Shown here piece by piece: positions 58,485 to 64,000 of a stretch of DNA of 64,000 bases. The position numbers were made by a program, and so were the translations under genes. Within the stretch, counting starts at the first letter, position 1. Each line of letters opens with the position of its first letter. The notes below the pieces were generated by a model that was not told where the DNA came from, made no database searches, and worked only from the letters and a program-made list of their open reading frames with translations. Source of the stretch: Nitrobacteraceae bacterium AZCC 1564 (lineage in GTDB: Bacteria > Pseudomonadota > Alphaproteobacteria > Rhizobiales > Xanthobacteraceae); contig JBAGRR010000001.1 in the NCBI GenBank assembly GCA_036924835.1, positions 5,595,001 to 5,659,000 on the forward strand, in the 5' to 3' direction.

Positions 58485-59540
58485 ATGGCTCGTTTTATTG
58501 AGACATCGCGACTTTCTGGCGCACCCCGACTGACGGCAATGCGATCACCTGTATCAGTTCGGATCGGATTTGACATGTTTCAGTTTGAGCCAGCCCAGGT
58601 TAAGGCGCGTAGCATTCCGGTCCAATCCGGCGAGGGGATTTCGCTTGGGGCTGCGCCCCACGGCACCGCGATCATCATATCGACGCGTGGACGTCCTGAC
58701 ATCGTTCATGCGCTGGTTGAAGAGCTCGATGAACAGAGCAGGGTACCCGAACATATCTTTGTCATCGGAACGTCGGCGCATGACATCGCGCGCTTGAACC
58801 CAGAGCAGCCCAACTTGACAGCATTGGTCGGACGCGAAGGCTCCAGCTCGCAACGAAATGACGGACTGGCCCTTGCCGGATCGCGCTTCGCCTACATCGC
58901 TTTCTTCGATGATGATTTCGTTCCGTCCCGCTTCTGGATCGAGCGCATGGAGGCCGTGTTTGAGGCCAATCCGGACGTCGCTGGATTGACAGGGATCGTT
59001 CTGGCCGATGGCGCCACGACCGCGGGCATCAGTCTCGCGGACGCTCGCGCCTTGGTTCGGGCGCGCGATGTCGATCCGAGCGGAGACAACGGGATTCACG
59101 GCAAGCTGAACTACGGCGGCAACATGGGTTGCAACATGGCATTCCGCGCGTCGGCGCTGAACGGCATCGCCTTTGACGAGCGGCTTCCGCTTTATGCTTG
59201 GCTCGAGGATGCGGATTTCCGCAGCCAGGTCGAAAGGCGCGGGCGTGTCGTTCGCGCCGATGGCCTGTGGGGTGTCCACCTCGGCCACAAGCAGGGGCGC
59301 GGTCGCGGCGTCACCATCGGCTACTCGCAGATCGCGAATCCGATTTATCTCGCCCGCAAAGGGACTGTTCCGAAATCGCATCTGGCCAAGCTCGCAGCCA
59401 GAAACCTGATCGCCAACCTCGTGCGCTCGATCCGGCCTGAGCCGTTCGTTGATCGGCGGGGACGCTTGCTGGGAAACGTGCTGGCGCTTGCGGACCTTGT
59501 ACGGGGCCGCATGAAGCCGGAGCGGATCTTAGAGCTTTAA
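58485..59540 (+). CDS. Family 2 glycosyltransferase
   Basis: 351 residues from MARFIETSRLSGAPRL; an internal ATG at 58575 (MFQFEPAQVKAR) would also give a complete domain. The GT-A fold is shown by TAIIISTRGRPDIVHALVEELDEQ, the nucleotide-sugar Mn site FFDDDF (Asp142-144), GNMGCNMAFRASAL and LPLYAWLEDADFRSQVERRGR (catalytic Asp). No membrane helix seen. It presumably adds a sugar to a polysaccharide or lipid that the following flippase moves. Confidence 0.88.
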   Translation: MARFIETSRLSGAPRLTAMRSPVSVRIGFDMFQFEPAQVKARSIPVQSGEGISLGAAPHGTAIIISTRGRPDIVHALVEELDEQSRVPEHIFVIGTSAHDIARLNPEQPNLTALVGREGSSSQRNDGLALAGSRFAYIAFFDDDFVPSRFWIERMEAVFEANPDVAGLTGIVLADGATTAGISLADARALVRARDVDPSGDNGIHGKLNYGGNMGCNMAFRASALNGIAFDERLPLYAWLEDADFRSQVERRGRVVRADGLWGVHLGHKQGRGRGVTIGYSQIANPIYLARKGTVPKSHLAKLAARNLIANLVRSIRPEPFVDRRGRLLGNVLALADLVRGRMKPERILEL

Positions 59541-59593
59541 CACTTTGAATTTTGGGCAACAGGTCCCCGGTCGATGATTGCCAAGAGGAAGAC

Positions 59594-60967
59594 GTGTCAG
59601 TTTCGATGAGCCCGGTTGACGCATCGCTGGAATCTGCTCCCGCCAGACTTCGCAGCTTCCTGCGAACGACGCTGTCGCGCCGGCGTAACCTCCTTGAGGT
59701 CGTGATCCGTGCCTCACAAGTTCTTGCGATCCGTCTCGCGGGGGCGGGGCTCACTTACGCGTCGATGGTTTTTCTGGCGCGATGGCTCGGTCCCTACAAT
59801 TTCGGGATCTACGCCTACGTCCTGGTGATCATCACGCTTCTGGGCCTGGCCTTCTCGTTTGGTCTTAACTCATCCGGGCTCCGGTTCGTGCCGAGTTATC
59901 TGGCGCGGAGGAAGCTGCGGCGCCTGTCAGGCTTTATCAGACGTAGCCACGGCATCGTGCTTGGTCTCAGTCTCGCTGGCGCGCTTTGCTGTGCTGGTCT
60001 GGCGTTGGTTTTTCGGAGCTCTATCGAGCCGTATTACGTCGCGCCTTTGCTGGTCGGGCTGTTGTGCGTTCCGATCTGGACGCTGCTCAACCAGTTCGAA
60101 GCCACGGCGCGATCGTTCGGCTGGGTCAACGTTGCCTACATCCCGGGCTTTATTCTGCGGCCCCTCTTGGTGATGGGAGGCGTCGGCGGGGTGGTCTGGC
60201 TGCACGGATCGGCTGATGCGGTCAGCGCCCTCTGGGCTTTGACGGGAGCCTGCGCGATTGCTGCCCTGGTGCAAGGCGTCCTGGTCCTCGTCGGAATCAA
60301 GCCGCACCTTGCGAACGTGAAGCCGACATTCCACACGGCCCACTGGTTCACGATCTCGCTGAATTTCCTGATGATCGACGGCTTCCGGATGTTGCTGGAC
60401 AATACCGACGTCCTGATGATCGGCAGGCTGCTCGATCCTCACAGTGTCGCGGTTTATTTCGCAGCGATCCGGAGCGGCGGCCTGGTCGCCTTTGTTTCGT
60501 TCTCGATGATGGCTTTTGCTGTCCCGAAGTTTGCGGAGATTCACAGCACGGGGACGCAGCAGGAGCTGCAGAAGTTCGTGACCGAGGTCATCCAGATGAT
60601 GTTCTGGCCCTCGCTGCTGACGGCTGCGGGTTTGGCTATTCTCGGGCCCTTCATTCTTTCGCTGTTCGGGGCGGACTTCAAAATGGGCTACCCGACGATG
60701 CTCGTGGTTCTCGGCGGATTGGTGCTGCGCTCGGCCACTGGCCCCGTCGAATATTTGCTCAATGTCACGGGGCATCACCGCGACACCATGCGGGTCTACG
60801 CACTGGCCGCCGTGGCGAGTGTCGTTCTGAATCTGATCCTGATCCCGACTCTGGGAATCATCGGGGCGGCCATTGCGACCTACACGGCGATGCTTGGCGG
60901 GAACGCCTATCTCTACGTCCTCGTAAAAAAGCGGCTCGGCGTCCGCGCATTTATCTTTCGCCTCTGA
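59594..60967 (+). CDS. Wzx-type polysaccharide flippase
   Basis: 457 residues from GTG 59594 (MSVSMSPVDASLES) with GAGGAA six bases upstream; a TTG further upstream is unlikely. About 12-14 hydrophobic segments. Polysaccharide-biosynthesis-protein pattern: RLAGAGLTYASMVFLARWLGPYNFGIYAYVLVIITLL, NTDVLMIGRLLDPHSVAVYFAAIRSGGLV, ILGPFILSLFGADFKMGYPTMLVVLGGLVLRSATGP and LGIIGAAIATYTAMLGGN. 53 bp after the GT2 gene, so probably one operon. Confidence 0.88.
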   Translation: MSVSMSPVDASLESAPARLRSFLRTTLSRRRNLLEVVIRASQVLAIRLAGAGLTYASMVFLARWLGPYNFGIYAYVLVIITLLGLAFSFGLNSSGLRFVPSYLARRKLRRLSGFIRRSHGIVLGLSLAGALCCAGLALVFRSSIEPYYVAPLLVGLLCVPIWTLLNQFEATARSFGWVNVAYIPGFILRPLLVMGGVGGVVWLHGSADAVSALWALTGACAIAALVQGVLVLVGIKPHLANVKPTFHTAHWFTISLNFLMIDGFRMLLDNTDVLMIGRLLDPHSVAVYFAAIRSGGLVAFVSFSMMAFAVPKFAEIHSTGTQQELQKFVTEVIQMMFWPSLLTAAGLAILGPFILSLFGADFKMGYPTMLVVLGGLVLRSATGPVEYLLNVTGHHRDTMRVYALAAVASVVLNLILIPTLGIIGAAIATYTAMLGGNAYLYVLVKKRLGVRAFIFRL

Positions 60968-61851
60968 GGCCTCAGGGCTTGGTGTCGTATCGGTCCGGCG
61001 ATGAGTCTCGTAGGGTCTAAGTCGATTCCCGCGTTCACCGGGCATTGCCGCGCCCCGATTCGATGATGTGGCGCGCTCCGAACCAGAGCTGGCCGCGGGC
61101 TATGCTCCCTCTGTGCTGACGGTGTTCGGCTATTCCATATCAGGAATTTTCTTTAATCTATTGAAATAAAAGCGTATTTTTCGATTTCTGTTCGGGCGCC
61201 GGCAGGCAAGGTCAGTCACGTCGGATGTGGCGGCGAGCAGAAGGTCCGCCGGACGGGACGCGGGAAGAGGGGTGGAATCGGGTGCGATACCGCACCGCAA
61301 AGATTCGCTGCGGGACGGCAGTTCAATGACCGTCGGGGGATGCTGCATGTGCAAGAAGTGGCTCTGCCGCTTGTGTTTTTGCGATGTCGTTTATTCTTGA
61401 CTTAAGTCGACATGGCTTATACAAACCGGCCACTTCACGACAGGCGGTGAGCTTCTTCACGTCGGAACGGACCACCATTTCAGCCCTCGGCCTCGCTAGA
61501 ATTGGCCTCGCCAGGATGAAACGGCACCAACCTCGACGAATGTCGCTCAGACGCTGTCGGCACTAGCCAGGCAATGCCAGGACATTATTGGTCTCACGAG
61601 CAGCGGCTCAAGGGGTCAGTCTCGGATGCATGACCCCGGTCAGTCTCAGGTGAAAACCTGACGAGCGAGCCGTGGTCCTCTGTGGCGTCCAAGCGCTTTC
61701 CATTCAGCGATGAATGGTTGGCGCGATTTCGTTTTGCGTGAATGGTGCGCGGGGCGAGGTCGATGGGTCGACGTGAAGCGAGTGGGGCAGTTGCCCCTAA
61801 CGAATTTGCGGAGCCGATGAGGTTTCGCGCGAACAAGGGTGAAGGCGAACG
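60968..61851. other. Long upstream region of the rpsL operon
   Basis: 884 bp. An AT-rich segment (about 61125-61190) interrupts the GC-rich background. No convincing gene: the 60-codon frame at 61384 lacks a ribosome-binding site. A promoter candidate lies at 61396-61423. The segment ends with the GAAGGCGA ribosome-binding site of rpsL. Confidence 0.5.
61396..61423 (+). promoter_or_regulatory. Candidate housekeeping promoter for rpsL-rpsG-fusA
   Basis: CTTGAC (61396-61401), 16-base spacer, TATACA (61418-61423). CTTGAC is the alphaproteobacterial -35 form. It lies about 430 bp upstream of rpsL, implying a long leader if used. Confidence 0.45.
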
Positions 61852-62707
<856 letters not shown>

Positions 62708-62743
62708 CGGCGAAACCGAACGGACACATAAGGAACGAACCCC

Positions 62744-64000
<1,257 letters not shown>

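Overview
The window looks like the chromosome of a high-GC alphaproteobacterium of the order Hyphomicrobiales, most likely the Bradyrhizobiaceae/Nitrobacteraceae group (Afipia, Oligotropha, Rhodopseudomonas, Bradyrhizobium). This rests on the style of the fixNOQP/fixIS cluster, the short FeoB, a DUF982-like gene, a SecE beginning MATSPFKFLQEV, and small palindromic repeats typical of these genomes. The genus is an inference. No CRISPR array, rRNA or tRNA gene, prophage or insertion sequence was seen.

Layout. 1-7.2 kb, minus strand: a high-affinity cbb3 oxidase operon (ccoN-O-Q-P, a small membrane protein, a DUF2189 membrane protein, ccoI, ccoS) with no ccoG or ordinary ccoH. 7.4-8.4 kb: NsrR-type nitric-oxide sensor and a group III truncated haemoglobin. 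8.4-10.6 kb: feoAB iron uptake. 10.6-14 kb: small hypothetical genes among repeats. 14-18.2 kb: MBL-fold hydrolase divergent from a GlxA/AraC regulator, then a GYF / transmembrane / ClpP-like fusion. 18.2-28.2 kb: TetR regulator, a three-subunit molybdenum hydroxylase of coxMSL type, an aldo/keto reductase, a FecBCD-type metal/chelate ABC importer and a luciferase-like monooxygenase. 28.7-33.9 kb: DoxX, a QseBC/PmrAB-like two-component system, DsbD and a DsbA-like oxidoreductase. 34-37.3 kb: outer-membrane beta-barrel protein, then secE-nusG-rplKA. 37.3-40.2 kb: 2-hydroxyacid dehydrogenase and an ECF41 sigma-factor operon. 40.8-50.7 kb: rplJL-rpoBC. 50.7-53.4 kb: two tandem LuxR-type regulators. 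53.5-61 kb: a FAD oxidoreductase/methyltransferase fusion, ABC exporter, GT2 glycosyltransferase and Wzx-type flippase. 61.8-64 kb: rpsL-rpsG-fusA, with fusA cut by the window end.

How it works together. The first 10 kb fit micro-oxic respiration, nitric-oxide handling and ferrous iron import. The two-component system has HTTAAK-N5-HTTAAK boxes at both flanks (upstream of doxX and of dsbD), suggesting a compact envelope/redox regulon. The ECF41 operon has a near-perfect ECF41 promoter ahead of its first gene, implying autoregulation. The Mo-hydroxylase genes follow two palindromes that could be operators of the divergent TetR protein.

The most unusual structure not explained by genes is a family of long hairpins bounded by CTAGTG/CACTAG (11.2, 12.6, 28.3, 53.4, 55.8 and 58.1 kb). 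Stem sequences differ between copies yet keep pairing, and the elements often abut start or stop codons. A second composite palindromic repeat occurs at 8.4, 38.3 and (partly) 58.07 kb.
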